A stretch of DNA of 64,000 bases from Crocodylus rhombifer. Its lineage: Eukaryota; Chordata; Crocodylia; Crocodylidae. The DNA lies in the NCBI GenBank assembly GCA_038503035.1, contig JAVSML010020772.1, positions 62,001-126,000 of the forward strand, read 5' to 3'. The notes under the pieces were generated by a model. The model had not been told where the DNA came from. It worked only from the letters and a program-made list of their open reading frames with translations, and searched no databases. How positions within the stretch are numbered: the first letter of the stretch is position 1; each line of letters opens with the position of its first letter. A program made the translations under genes and the position numbers. Of the stretch, positions 47,813 to 61,235 are shown in pieces.

Positions 47813-47945
47813 TTCATAGTTTCATAGCTGTTAGGGGCTGGAAGGGACCTTACAGACCATCGGGTCCAGCCCCCCGCTGGGGTCAGATAAGCCCAGCAAG
47901 ATGGGCATCAAGATGCTTTTAGAAGATCTCCAGGGTGCAGCAAGT
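47813..47945 (-). mobile_element. CR1 3'-end fragment
   Basis: The plus strand reads TTTCATAGTTTCATAGCTGT, GGGCTGGAAGGGACC and CGGGTCCAGCCCCC, the complement of a CR1 3' end. The fragment is solo, without coding sequence. Confidence 0.85.
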
Positions 47946-47992
47946 ATAAAGCAGCTCACTCTACTTTCAAAGCGTTACCCTGTACTTACTGA

Positions 47993-48231
47993 GTGCATCT
48001 CCACATTCATTAATGCACCTTAGATACTGCACATTTAGTTTAGTACTTGCTTAATAAAGGACTAACTAAATGCACAGTAACTAGCAGCACTGGTGCAGTT
48101 ATTTTGTGATGTTTATTGCTCATTAGCCTCATAACATTACACAGTAGGCTATTAGCACAGTTTCTAACCACCACACTACTGCGCAGTGTTATTAGGCTAA
48201 TGAGCAGTAGGCATCTCATGTAGACGCGCCC
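47993..48231. mobile_element. MITE-like element (copy 2), with internal hairpin
   Basis: Begins GTGCATCTCCACATTC and ends CATGTAGACGCGCCC. It shares its left part with 28441-28730. Internally, GCTCATTAGCCTCATAACAT (about 48117) is the near-complement of TGTTATTAGGCTAATGAGC (about 48187-48205), giving a hairpin with arms of about 30 bp. Confidence 0.6.
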
Positions 48232-48409
48232 ACGGTGTACTAAGAATAGGCATGTGAAGAGTTAGTGCAGAATAGCTAGTGTACTATAAATTCAGGCTGC
48301 ACCTTAGTTTGAGACAACTTCCTTATGTAAAAAAAAAAGAAAAAACACACCTTGCCTTTTCTCTTCCAGCCAAGTAGAGATCAAGAGGCTAGAGACTAAT
48401 CGGTGGTGA

Positions 48410-48480
48410 TAATGCTCAGAAGTGATATAGCACCAGTCTTCAAGGAGCTGTACAAACATTAATTTTTAGTTCTACTGACT
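48410..48480 (+). repeat. Possible MIR-like SINE fragment
   Basis: GTGATATAGCACCAGTCTTC and AAGGAGCTGTACAAACATTA resemble the 5' SINE signature seen at 21855. Weak. Confidence 0.35.
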
Positions 48481-49670
48481 TGTTCCACCCCCTCTTAAGC
48501 CCTACACATACATAACCAGAGAGGTAATTATATTTGCATAGGGTATACTTAGCTTATTTTCCAACCCCCCACATTTGCCTTCCCAGGACTCTAATGTAAC
48601 TGCTGCAACAGTACTAACGCTCTTAGGGGCATGCCCCAATTTAGCTAACAGTGAAGTCTACCAAATACACAACTCAACACTTAACGGCATAGTTCAGAAG
48701 TTTTTATTCAGTTTCTAACAAGTCAAGACTTTCACAGACCTCAACAGGAGAGCTGTGGTTGCGCAAAGGCTTGAGGTTTTATTTCTCTATCAACATCTGT
48801 CCAAATGTACAATACTGTCTTGATTAGGAGGGGGGAAATAAGGTTTCTTGAATAATGAACAGCACCAGCAAGCCCTCTGATGGTAGGCAATGCCACTGCC
48901 ACCCTTTCGTCAAGACTAGAGCTGAACAATTCCTCTCTGCATTAAATTAAAATGGACTGGTTTGGACTCATAGCCGTGATACCCTGGTGCCAGGACACGA
49001 GCACTGGAGCCTCATCGCATCCAAATGTTATATGAGACCTGAGCCTAGTAAAGCCAGCTCCTCAGAAGATACAAAGCCAGCTAGAGAGATCCCACGGCCC
49101 TCTTACTTTTGTCAAGCCTTTGGTTAAAATTCTCATGACGTGCAAGGATGGGAAAAGGAAGTCCCACAGCAACAAAAGCAAATCTGCCTCTCACAACATC
49201 TTGCCTTTGAAGCTCATTGAGTTTCGATTACATCCAGAGGTCTGACAACGCTACGCAGCATTGGTAGCTTGGGGACAGACTTCACAAGAACGACTCCTGA
49301 AGGGCTGGGACCCCTTCCAGAACAACGGGACACGTGACACCCGTCCACGACGGGCTCCAAACATGCACAGTTAAGAACGCTGGTGTCTTCTCCTACCTCG
49401 CGCTAACTGAAATGCTAGGATTTTAAAACGTTACTCCACGACCCACTCCACTGAGGCCGTCGATAAGGAACAGGCTCTTCAGTTCAAGAATTCATAATTT
49501 ATGTGCTCCTTGAAGTGAAGGGACCATTGTTGTGCTTGGTGGAACAGAGTTTCGGAGGCTGCTCTTTCTCCTTTCACAGCGACGTTCCCCAGGTGTTCCT
49601 TCGGCGTTGCCTTTTGATACTATTCCAACAAAGTGATGCCAGCAGAGGAGGCAGAGACAAACATCAGGAC

Positions 49671-49692
49671 TTTTTTTTTTTTTTTTTTTTTT
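49671..49692. repeat. Poly-T run (22)
   Basis: Twenty-two consecutive T. No SINE body is recognisable next to it. Confidence 0.9.
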
Positions 49693-50499
49693 AAGGGATT
49701 TTGGTAGTCTTGTGATACAAACCTTCCTCAAGCCAGGTGACCCTAAAGCTTCTACCTTCTGACACATGAATGATTGGGTCTCGTAGCCTTAGATCAGGGA
49801 CTCGTGTGCAACAGGAGAGCTGAAAGAATAAACTGCAACAAGCACATTCTTCATGTAGCTATTTACTGCAACCGCAAAGCACACAGCACCCTCTACGCCA
49901 TAAATCAGAGGGTTAGCGAGGCAGAGAAAGAATGGGAGATCATGTCAACCCAGCTACCTCCGGATTCAACTGGGTCAGAGGCAGCTTTCCATTCCAGAAG
50001 GCTTGCCATCTCCCCTGGGCTCCTAGGTAATCATCCAGAGCAGGCAAATGTACTACCAAACACAAGAACAAACAGTCCTCAAAAACAGCAGACACAATCT
50101 GGTTTACAATGTGCAGTAATCATGGCTCCAAGTAAACTAGATGCTGAGTATCAGAATAGGTCTCAGTGGTAAACCAAGAAAAGCAAACAAAGTGGCTGCA
50201 ACCTTCAGCAATCACCCTTAAAACAGAGGAGGAGTAAGAATGGGGGCATTGCTGTTTTGCTTCATGAGCAGAAAACACTCTCTCACCTGGTGTTTTACAG
50301 GGCTGTAAACAGACATCTCATTGGAGGTTGGCCTGACCGGCCCAGGGTTTGACCAGGAGTGGCTCAGTCATTTGCCCTTTGAACCTGTATTGCTGCTCCA
50401 CTGCCAAGAGCTGAACCAATCTGTCCCGGATGATGCACAAGAACCCCAGACGCATGCGGCCATCTTCCAAATAAAAGCTTTTGCACATGTTATCCTGCA

Positions 50500-51060
50500 T
50501 AAGATCACAGAAGAGCAAGGCTGCAGGGGATCTCATGAAGTCATCTAGTTCAGACCCTGCTGAAGGCAGGATCCCTGCCTAAAACCATCCCATGAGCAGA
50601 GAGAGGTAGTTAACCACACTAGTTGGAAACCAGGCAGAAGGCAGGGTAGATTTACACCCTACAGACTAACTAAATCAGAGATGTACGGCATAAGCTTGCA
50701 CAAACTTGAGCTCACTTCATCCCAGCCAAGTATCTGCCCATCCTGCACTTGAAAATGTTCAGGGATGGAGTCTCTCCAACTTTTCTACGTAGCTTGTTCC
50801 AATGCTTGGCCACCCTCAAAGTCAGAAAGTTCCTAACCTCCAACCTAAATTTCCCCTGCTGCAGCTCAAGTCTGTTCTTCCTAGTCCTATGTCCTATAGC
50901 CACAGGTAAAAGCCCATCTGCATCATCTCTACAATTGCCCTTCAAGAATTTTAAGACTTATCATATCCCCCCTCCCTCCCCAGTCTTCTCATCTCCAGAC
51001 TAAGTCACCCTAGCTCTTTCAGCCTTGCCCCTCACAAGTCCTGTTTCCCAGGTCTCTAAA
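50500..51060 (-). mobile_element. CR1 LINE 3' fragment, old
   Basis: Minus-strand reading gives GNCRDDADGLLPVA, QGKFRLEVRNFLTLRVAKHW, NKLRRKVGETPSLNIFKCRM and GRYLAGMK, the C-terminal tail of CR1 ORF2. It is followed by a degraded 3' end (plus strand AAGTCATCTAGTTCAGACCC). A stretch of about 100 bp in the middle is diverged. This is a different, older subfamily from 44158-45870. Confidence 0.85.
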
Positions 51061-53284
51061 CACTGTTGTACCTTGTGCTCCAGAAGGACTTGAAATAGGA
51101 CAACACACCTGAAGAATCCCAGGATAAAAGACTTTCTCCTGGAACACGTGCAAATGTCTATTTACAGCTTAAGGGACTAATATGAGGAGGCAGAGCGAGC
51201 CTGGGGCTCCGGTGGACTCTCAGATGGCTAACCTGGCCTTACCTTTGGAGAAACAGCACTGTCAACACTATTCCTCTTTATGACACAGAATAAACTCCTT
51301 GTTGCATATAGTAAAATGCAATACAGCAGGACTGTTTCACAACAGTCCTTAGTTCAACATGTAAAACAATAAGGTACAAAGAGAGGATGCTTTTGCACAG
51401 GGTGGATGTGCATGCCTTCCAGAAACAAAACTCTTGAGATTCAAGCTGAAAAAAATTGTTCACTTGGAACAGCATTCAAGGTATCAAATGCAGCTCAGTT
51501 AATACATACTGCAATGCAATGATACAGGCTTGATTTCAACCGTTTACAAGATACATATCCCTCTGCCTTATCAAAATTGTTCCTGCCAGCACCTCAGGAA
51601 TTACATTCTTCAGAAACTAAATGGGCCTTTAAAGAGAAAAATCCTCCTGCACCCATGTGTGTTGTATAAGCAGTGCTTCAGCTGGTGCATTGCTAACCTG
51701 TTGCCCAGCTGTATTTATTTACGTTGTACTTTACAGACAAGATCCATCATATCCAGGCGCTAAAAATCTAAATTAGATCTGTATCACAGCAACAGACGAG
51801 GAGGTATGGCAACAAGGGGGGCACGAGCAGTAAACTATGTGAAAGAAATACTTCTCCAAAAAGACCAATCTTCCCCAAGATGTGCAGGATAAATATACTG
51901 CATGCAATCTTGCTTGCTCCTTGTTCTTCTAAAAAAAATGGTCAGTCAACCAGGCCTGGAGTGGACAGTGCTAGCGTGGAGACTGGTAATGGAAAGGTAG
52001 CCAGGAGAAGAAGAAGGCTACTTGTGCCAGTACATGAAAGGAGTCAGGGAGACAAGGCAATTTGACCCCTTTTTATATTGAAAGAGAGAACTGAGAGCAT
52101 CTTTGGAGTAAATGGGATATAACGTGAAGCTATGAAAATGCCAGTCTGCAGTCGCATGGATGCTATCCACTAATATCTGCTCTTAAGGTTATAGGGACCA
52201 TAAGAAACTGCTCCCCTTCCATCTGCCTATTTCTAGACTGGTTTGCTCAAAAAAAAAAAAAACCCTAGAAAAGCTGCTCTGTGAAGTGAAAAGGAATTTT
52301 TCAGAGGCCGCAGGTTCTGCAAGTGCCTCTTGAATAGGGAAGACTATAAGTAGAGGCTGCTGCAGGGGAGGGAGGGGTCCCAGCCTGACAGCTCACTAAT
52401 ACTCGCTATAAAAAGTGTTATTAATGATCTACTTGATTAAATGTGATCCTACGCCACCTTCACTGACCGACAGGGCACCTGAATAAATAAACAGCAAAAG
52501 CAATGCCTACCAGAGCAGAAAGGCAGAATGGGACTGCAGGCTCACGTAGCAAGAATATGCACTGCTGGAAGAAAAAGCTCTCAGGTGCTGTCTTTCAGCC
52601 ATAAGATCTCCTTGAGACTGTTAAACAGAATACGTAAATCAAATCAAATCAAATCAATCGGAGACCGCTGCCGGAGCAGCCAGCATCCATGCGAAGACAG
52701 GGCAGAGGAATTTCTTCTTGCTATGTCCTTGTCTAAGAGTCTGCCTCCAAACACCAACCACAGGTGTAGAAAAAAAATGACTTGAATGTAGGTGCTTAAA
52801 ACTGCAATGTTGTTTGCACGGTAAGAGTCTAAGTGCCAAGGAATCCCGAGTACAGGTGGATACCTGAGAGGCTGTGCCATCCTCTTTTCCTGAGGATAAC
52901 CCTCCAAGTATTTTACTTTTAATCTTCTCGGTATGTAGCAGATGATTTATATGCAGCTCTGTTCTAATAATGCATCTTAGAAAGCAGCATTTCCTGCAGG
53001 AGTTGGGTCCCTGTCTAGAAAACAAGGGAATCAGACATGGATATCACTTTAAAGAGGTAGAAGAGACTGGTGACAGTGCTCAGTGATTACACGCATGAGT
53101 TCCCAAGCCGATTTCTGATCCCCTTCACATTCGATAGACCAGCAGCTGCCAGTGGCATCACTCAAACGACAGCTCCTCCATGCTGATTAAGAAGTGGTTC
53201 AGATACGTGCCATCCAAGCCTTCTCACTTGGGAGGAAGGCAAATGCAACAAGAAGCCCTGAGAACAGGCTTAGGCATTTAGTCA

Positions 53285-53571
53285 CAGTGATTCTCAAATC
53301 GGGGTACCAGGGCACCCTGAGGTGCAGGGGTGAGAAGATAAGTGAGGTGTTGGGAGATTAAGCAGATAAACTAAGCAGGTAAATGGAGGCTTGGGCTTCC
53401 CCTGCCAAAGAATCCTCCAACCTCCTGCCATACCCCTCTGTAAGGAAGCAAGCACTGCAATCGATACATTAGTTTTTTTACTTGGATGCCACTTAATACA
53501 CAAAAAGTTACAAAGGGGTGCTTCAAGTTCAATGAGGGGTACCTTAAGTCAAAAAAGGTTGAGAATCACTG
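53285..53571. mobile_element. hAT-type MITE
   Basis: Left end CAGTGATTCTCAAATCGGGG, right end GGTTGAGAATCACTG. The internal GGGGTACC...GGGTACC words near both ends also mirror each other. It directly precedes the truncated start of the CR1 at 53616. I did not find a clean target duplication. Confidence 0.8.
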
Positions 53572-53615
53572 GAGTACAATATCAATGGCAAAGACTATCA
53601 AACTTTGTGCTTTGG

Positions 53616-55152
53616 GGTATATGAAGTCAGCCGGTCTGGATGATCTCCACCCTAGAGTTCTAAAGGAACTGGCCGAGGTCATTGCCAGTCCCCTGGCACG
53701 GCTTTACGAGCACTCGTGGTGCTCTGGTGAGGTACCGGAGGACTGGGAGAGGGCCAGCGTGGTCCCCATCTTCAAAAAAGGCAGGAAGGAGGACCCGGGA
53801 AACTATAGGCCGGTTAGTCTTACCTCGATCCTAGGCAAGCTGTTCAAGAAAATTATGCTGGCACACATCCAGGAGGGGCCAGCAGGGGACTGAATGCTTA
53901 GGGGCAACCAACACGGGTTCATCAGTGGCAGGTCCTGTCAGACCAACCTGGTGGCCTTCTACGATCAGATCACCAGATCATTAGACGCAGGGGTAGCAGT
54001 GGACATCGTCTTCCTGGACTTCCGGAAGGCTTTTGACACTGTCTCTCACCCCGTTCTCATTAAGAAACTGGGGGGCTGTGGTGTAAACACCCACACAGTC
54101 AAATGGGTCGCCAACTGGCTGGAGGGCCGCACCCAGAGGGCGGTAGTGGATGGGTCCTTCTCAACCTGGAAGGACGTGGGCAGTGGGGTCCCCCAGGGCT
54201 CGGTCCTCAGGCCCGCACTGTTCAACATCTTCATCAGTGACTTGGACAAGGGGGTAAAGAGCACCCTGTTTAAATCTGCTGACGACACTAAGATGTGGGG
54301 GGATGTGGGCACACTGGAAGGGTGCAACAGGTTACAATCAGACCTGGATAGGTTACAAGGGTGGGCGGATGAGAATAGGATGGGTTTCAACACAGACAAG
54401 TGCAAAGTGCTGCACCTGGGGAGGAATAACTGGCACCATACCTACAGGTTGGGAAACTCCCCTCTTGTCAGCACGGAAGCGGAAAAGGATCTTGGAGTCA
54501 TCACTTACTCCAAGATGAACATGGGCCGGCAGCGTGGGGGTGCGGTTAGGAAGGCCAATCGCACCTTGTTGTGCATCCACAGATGCATCTCGAGCAGGTC
54601 CAGGGAGGTGATCCTCCCCCTCTATGCGGCACCGGTCAGGCTGCAGCTGCAGTTATGGGCGCCGCACTTCAGGAGGGATGTGGACAGCATGGAGAGGGTC
54701 CAGAGGAGCCCACTCGCATGGTCAGGGGACAGCAGGGCAGGCCCTATGAGGAGAGGCGACGGGACCTGAACCTGTTCAGCCTCCACAAGAGAAGGCTGAG
54801 GGGGGATCTAGTGGCCTGTTATAAACCAGTCAGGGCAGATCAGCAGGCATTGGGGGAGTCCCTGCTCCCCCGAGCACCGCCAGGAGTGACCAGGAATAAT
54901 GGTCACAAGCTGGCAGAGGGCAGGTTTAGGTTAGATATCAGGAGGCGCGACTTCACGGTCAGGGCGGCTAGGGTCTGGAACCAACTTCCAAGAGAAGTGG
55001 TGCTGGCTCCTGCCCTGGGGGTGTTTAAGAGGAGGTTAGATGCACATCTTGCTGGGGTCATTTGACCCCAGTACTCTTTCCTGCCATGGCAGGGGGTCGG
55101 ACTAGATGATCTGCTCAGGTCCCTTCCGACCCTAGAAACTATGAAACTATGA
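53616..55152 (+). mobile_element. CR1 LINE, 5'-truncated, ORF2 reverse transcriptase pseudogene
   Basis: Starts within ORF2 (KSAGLDDLHPRVLKELAEV). It continues VVPIFKKGRKEDPGNYRPVS, meets an in-frame TGA at 53891, resumes NQHGFISGRSCQTNLVAFYD, DFRKAFDTVSH and SGVPQGSVL, then SADDTKMWG, LDRLQGWADENRMGFNTDKC and KVLHLGRNN. The usual FADD catalytic box has become SADD (Ser codon at 54275-54277). A frameshift near 54705 moves to the tail RMVRGQQGRPYEERRRDL, then RRDFTVRAARVWNQLP and RRLDAHLAGV. The 3' end is CTAGAAACTATGAAACTATG. It is GC-rich and little diverged. It lies antisense to KDM4B. Confidence 0.94.
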
Positions 55153-57839
55153 TCACAACCACAGGACAAGAGTAACATTTGCCCCCAGCATAAAGCATGA
55201 CATGGAGGAGAGTATGTGATACTTTCCGCAAAATCCCCAGAGACTGGCTACTATCAAACACACAATTAAGATGCGCCCAGTCCAGAACGATTCCCATATT
55301 GCAGCGCTAAAGAAAAACGCACCAACAACTTCCTTTGTACAAACCAAGGCCAAGAAGGAGCTATGGAGGCTTCAGACCCAACCATTCACACAAAGGTTGC
55401 TCCTCTAAATAGGGCTATCAGTTTGGAAACATCTTCTCATTAAGCCCTGCTCCAGGAGTATGCTCCCACAGTAGGAACAAGTTTCCACCCTTTTGGGATG
55501 TCATGTGTTTAAAATAGTATGGTGAGATCATTTCTGTTACTAGCTGCCCAGCACTTAAAAGGAAATAAAACCCCCAGCTACTGGCCTGTGCAGAAAGGTC
55601 ACCAAGTCTGAGTTTTCACTCCTTTAATTACCTTGCTCACGTTACTTGAATTAGACTAGGGAAGCAGAGCCCAGACAACTAACCCATGATTTGTTCCACT
55701 TACACCTCCAGTTTTAATCACATTGCAACCAGGCCACGAGATAGCCATTTCATTAGAGGGTATCTGCACACCATGATGTCATGGCTATGTACCCGTGTGC
55801 TGGCATACAGATGATCTCTGCAGCGCAAGCAGATCCCCAAGAGAGAAGGAGAGAAAGTGACTTTGTAGAGTGGAAACGAGTCAGGAAAGACAAAGAAAAA
55901 TTGGAGGAAGGAAGTTCTCAAATGTCATCAATCTGGCATCGTCCCAAGCATCCAGGAGCAGTGATGAGGCCTGAAAGTAGTTTTGGTAATGCAACACAAG
56001 GTTACAGTAAGCCTTTATATCTGTGATTCAAACAGCAAGCGTTATTATTACAAAGCGGGATGCTGAAGCCCTTCCTGCTGATCTATACCAATAAAAATAG
56101 AAATCGTTTCAATAGTTCAGTAGGAGACAGCCCAGTAACCATACTTGATAGAAATCAGTCCTGAGGATTTATATACATCTTGAGAGACAGAAAGGAGTTT
56201 TGTTTGTCACAAGCCAGTACCTGGAGTCGGAGCCAAAGAAGCAATTACTTGAGAGATCAGCAGACCTGACCTGAAAGCAGCAAGCACCTGTTCTGATGAA
56301 AGAGCTGAAACTAGATCAGACCAGGCCCGCGGGAAAGCAAGAGAATTGTTGAGCGCTTGCGGTGTCCTATCTCCCAAGAATCGGCAACACTCAGCTTCCC
56401 TACCTGAGCCTGAGACATGCTAAGCAGATACAAGAGACAAACCAGAAAGCACAAATTTGACGTGACAATCCTACCATGGACTAGCTCTTAGCTTAGCTAA
56501 CAAAAGGATTCCTTGGTAGAGACCCCAGTATGGTAAAAGGCCATCTGCGAGAGTGAGTAGCTGACAGATAACAGCTCATATAAAACCAAATATTCCTCTT
56601 GAGTTCATTACACACGTTTCCACTATTCACCGACAGCATTTCCCATAAGCACCTCTTACAAAATTAATCTCTTCTAGGTTCTTAAAAGCCTCATGCTGTA
56701 ACAGGACACCCAGCTATTTACTCAAGTGCCTGCCACCTTTAACCAGCTTTTTGTACAAAGTATTTTCCGGCACAGGTTTACAGAGCTGCTAGGTCCATTC
56801 AGCCATCATTAGTAATCCGCATAACTTTGCAGCCACTGCTGATTTTCTGTTAGTGCTGATGCGTGTTCTGCTAGGAACTGGTTGCGCTGTAATTGTAAAC
56901 TGATCATTAAACTCGATTTTTGGATATAATGAATTTCTGGAGGCCAGGCAGGGCTCGCTGTAGTTGTCAGCCCATTCTGTCCGCCTGGCAGGCAGCTAGC
57001 GCTGCTGTATCCAGGTTTTTCTGAGGTTGCCCTTCACAATGGAATATTAACTCCTTCCTCAAATTGCTCCTTAACATCTTTCCATCCACCCACAGCTACG
57101 AACGGCAGAAATTGTGTTGCAGAACAGAACAAAACGAAGGGCACGAGTCAACCGGCTTGCTGTGAAAACCAAGCTGTTACCAGGCTCTTGTGCAGCAGTA
57201 GGAGCAAAAGTCTGGCGTGCTGGCAACCGGAGGAAAGGCGATGAAACCAACAGGCAGAGCCTGGTGTTGCTCGAGTATTATTCTGTACTTCCAGAATGTG
57301 ATTCGGTCCAGGATTCCTGAACAGTGATAGCGAATTCAGGAAAAAATTACTCCACTACAGATGGAAAAAATTATTCCAGTTGACTGACCTGAAGAGTCAA
57401 CATAGCTGATTTGGTCCATTAAAAAAATTGCACCGACCAAAATCGCATCATCCAGGACTTTCCTTTCTTCAGGAAGAGTTCAGACAATGTGAGTTTACAT
57501 AAAGCACAGCCATCTGATATTTCATATCTTAAAATGAGATTCAAATGAACCTTCTGCCCTTATCTAAGCAGAGCCCTCACACCTCATCTAAAATCTCCCA
57601 CCAAAGTACCAAAGGGTTAATGAACATGTGTGCAAATCCCAGTTTTGGCATTAGCTGGAAACCTACAAACAGAGAAGAGTCACTGCGTGGACTGGAAATA
57701 AATTGGGCATCTCCTTCCACACTTCAACTTTCTCTCCCCAGATTTGCTCGGAGCTCTCCATGTTGCTTGTTCAGTAATTTCACGCTACGCCGCCTAACAA
57801 CGTAAGCAAGGAGGCTCAATCTAAAACTGCACTTCCCAA

Positions 57840-58110
57840 ATGTCACTTGTTTGTGAACACATGGATGAGCCCAAAATTGCTTTTAATATTAGAGTGGTGC
57901 CTGCTGGCACCCACTGTAGTTAAGGGTCTGTCAAAATCTGCATGATAAACCCCCATTTTTTTGGGGGGGGGGTCATAACTCCATGGCAATTTGCTACAGA
58001 CAAACTTGCCATGCAAGGTCACCACAGATATGAACTGAGCTTGTATCAAATTTGCTTGGCCATTTTTAAGTCGGAAGCTGACGAAGCTCATTTAAGACCT
58101 CTTGTGGTTT
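57840..58110. repeat. Possible old interspersed repeat
   Basis: GGGTCATAACTCCATGGCAA, then GCCATGCAAGGTCACCACAG and CTTGTATCAAATTTGCTTGG, have the look of an old dispersed element I associate with sauropsid introns. I cannot name the family. Confidence 0.3.
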
Positions 58111-59049
58111 TATGCTTTTCCGACGGCTCCTTTATCTTCAAAATGGTATCTCAGACTTCTGGGGCCCACCCTGCCCCCTACTTACCCTGCAGCACACCTT
58201 GGCAGGGGTCAGATATTTGAAAGGGGGAGAAGCAGGAAGCAGAGGTAGCTGCATAAAAGTATCATTCATCTTTTCTTCCCTTATAAAGGTCATTATTTGG
58301 TTAGTCATCACTAATATCAAAATTGTTATCATTAATAGCTTGGAATTCATGCCCAACTGGCAAGGTATTTACAAGGATCTTTTTCTTGAAATTGCACAGC
58401 GGTTGTAGGACCACTGGAGTAGGCTGGCAGAAGGCACTTTCACCACTCTTTCCTAACCCTACCCAGAGCAGGTCTTGACAACACAAAGGCACAATGTTTA
58501 ACAGCCTGACCACACTAGTCCCTCACCCTCTCTGCTACCAATCGAGTTGCAATGGTGAGAATTTCCAGAAGCTTAGCATACGTGAGGTTAGAGATGAAGT
58601 CACTTACTCCAGCTATCATTCTAGCTTGGTGACTCAGCCAGAAAGCACTGCAAAAAAAAAAAAAATCAGAATTTTTCTTTCGATCCATAACGGATGCCTG
58701 CTTCCCCCCACTTTTTTTTTTTTAATTAAATTTTAAATTATACAGGAATTGATGCTGCCTCTCTAGCATATTAGCCAGATGTTACTCAATCCACGCTCGG
58801 GCACCAAAGATGTTCCAAGCCAGAACAGCTACTACGGCTACGAATTCCATGGTCCTTAAAACGGCTTTGCATCGACAGGATCCACTTAGTTTTGATTTCA
58901 GCAGAAGTTTAATTTAATGGCATTTCAAAAAAATTAAGATGAAAAAATTGAAGTTCAACTTCAAAGGAACTGGCTATGGTCTAGCCAACATCAGGGAAGA
59001 AAGCAACTAAAAACGACATGGCTGCGACCAGCCCTGCAACTCCCTAGCA

Positions 59050-59267
59050 CAGAGCTTCTCAAACTGTGGTCCACGAGCTCCATTCGGGTGGTCCGCAGAA
59101 AGGTTGCAGAGCAATCGATAATACCCGTACTTGTAAGGTAAGACTACTGATATTCAAATATGAGTTGTGTGCTTTGATTTGTAGAACAAAAAAAATATTG
59201 TTCAGTGGTCCGCCGAGGCCCTCAGCAATTTTCAAGTGATCTGCGAAAAAAAGTTTGAGAACCACTG
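59050..59267. mobile_element. hAT-type MITE with perfect 8-bp target duplication
   Basis: Left end CAGAGCTTCTCAAACTGTGG, right end AAAGTTTGAGAACCACTG. The octamer CCCTAGCA is present at 59042-59049 and again at 59268-59275, so the insertion boundaries are exact. The internal GTGGTCC/GGTCCGC words are typical of this MITE type. 218 bp, non-coding. Confidence 0.93.
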
Positions 59268-61235
59268 CCCTAGCATATACTTTTGTGGACCCTGGGCCAT
59301 CAGACCTTGAAAAATTAATAAAAATGTATTCGAAAGAGGTTCAGTTTCCTGCACACGGCCTAAAACCAGTTGGAAGTTAAGTAGAAGTTTTTCTCCATGG
59401 TTTATGATTCCCTAGTCAAGCATAGTATAATAGCTTTAAGTCTCCTTCTGAAGAAGTCGGCGCCAGCCCTATCTGGAGACACTTGTTCTATTATGGCGCA
59501 CGTGCTTGGAAATAATTACTACAGCTCTTGGCTAAAGCCCCTAATCTCTAGTGCCTTACCCCAGAATCGAAAAAAATCAGTCTAATCTGAATGACTGTCT
59601 AGATCTACAGCCTCACTCGCACCAGCCCTTCTACAAAAGTCAAAGCAGACTTGAGCTCAAGGAGGGAAGCAGGATGCGACTGCAACATGTGACAAGGCAA
59701 GACAGCGCTGGCTGATGAATTCTGTTCATGCTCCGAGCTACAGCGGCGCACGGTGGAATTCCCATCAAGCAGCCTCACATTTCCTCCAAACTGTCAATAA
59801 AAAATACTGCCAAGATGTATGTTCGCGGAGGTAAGGGGAATTTATTTTAGAACAAGTATAGAGTTCAAATGTCACATTTGTCAGCTAATAACAGATCCCC
59901 CGAGACCATGCGCTGCAAATTACTGGAAAAATAAATGAGGCAGGCACTTCACCTTTCAGCAGCCTGAAGGGATGGGCACCTTTCTATGGGATGAGCTGCT
60001 CAGACACTGAAGATGATGGCATTTGATAGTCGCAGCCAGTCTGCCTGTGCCTACCTAGGCAATGTCACAGAACACTGAGCAAGGAGGATGAGGATGTAGC
60101 AGAGAGAAGAGCCTCTGCAGGGTGTCATTAGTTACAAGCATCTCCCTCTCCTAGCTGGACAGACTGTATTGATCCATTAAAAATTGAGAACTTGAAAGAA
60201 AGAGGCAGGAAGATGAAGAGTAACTTTTCTTCAAGTCACCGTAGTTTCTGGGATTCCACAAGTTCCTCGACAGCCAAGCAAGAAATGGAAACTAGGACGA
60301 GCACATGCAGCCTCTCAGGAGCAGAAGGAAGTGCCTCACATCACTGAAGCAGCAGCCATTCAGATTGATTAATGACCATTAATGATTAGCAGTGACTAAA
60401 ATCATGTCCAGGATATCCTGGGTTGGCTGGGAAGAAGAGAGCTGAAAGGACTACTGCTTGAAGATGAAAAGTCAGGAACATAAATATCCCCAAGGCTGTG
60501 AAGGGAGGGTTAAAAAACTTCATGATCAACTATCTACTCCATACACGCACAACACAAGCCACTACTGAATCTGTATGCATCTCAGTGCCTCAATCCAGGG
60601 ACCAAAGCAGTCGAGCTCATTATGAAAATCAGTGTTCAGGTATAGCCCATTTCAGACTTTGAAGGCGATGTCACTCCATGGCAGAAATGAAGTCCTTCTC
60701 CAAGTCAATTTAGCATTGCTTGGACAGTACCACACACTAAACTGCTGTTACCTGTGTAAATATTCATCCGCTCTCACAACATGCAGGAAAAATGGACCAT
60801 CACTAAAAAAAGACCAGAAGTGCAATCTATCTCTATACTTCAGCACTTGCACATGGCTTTCTGTGCAAACCCAATGACTTGACTTACCACCCCTTCAAGG
60901 GCAAGACATGCAAAATACCTTTGCTGTTGACTAGATCCACTCATTAACTTGGAAGCTCTCTCCTCACTGCCACTGATGTAGATGCAAATAAAAAAAAGTG
61001 ACAAAACAAATGAAGCATGCATTCTGCCTTGAAGGCCAACAGCTCCGGTGAGCTGTCAAAAGGAACAGCTCTGACTACTGAGCTGTCAAAGGAAACATGT
61101 TGCACAGAAAAGGGTCTCCGCCTGAAGCCCTCTTACGAAGGTTTGTCCCAGAAACTGAAAGGTGCTGTATGCAGGGAAGCAAATGGTTCCCTCGCCTCTC
61201 CCAGCAATTGAGACCGGAACAAAGTTTCTCACATT

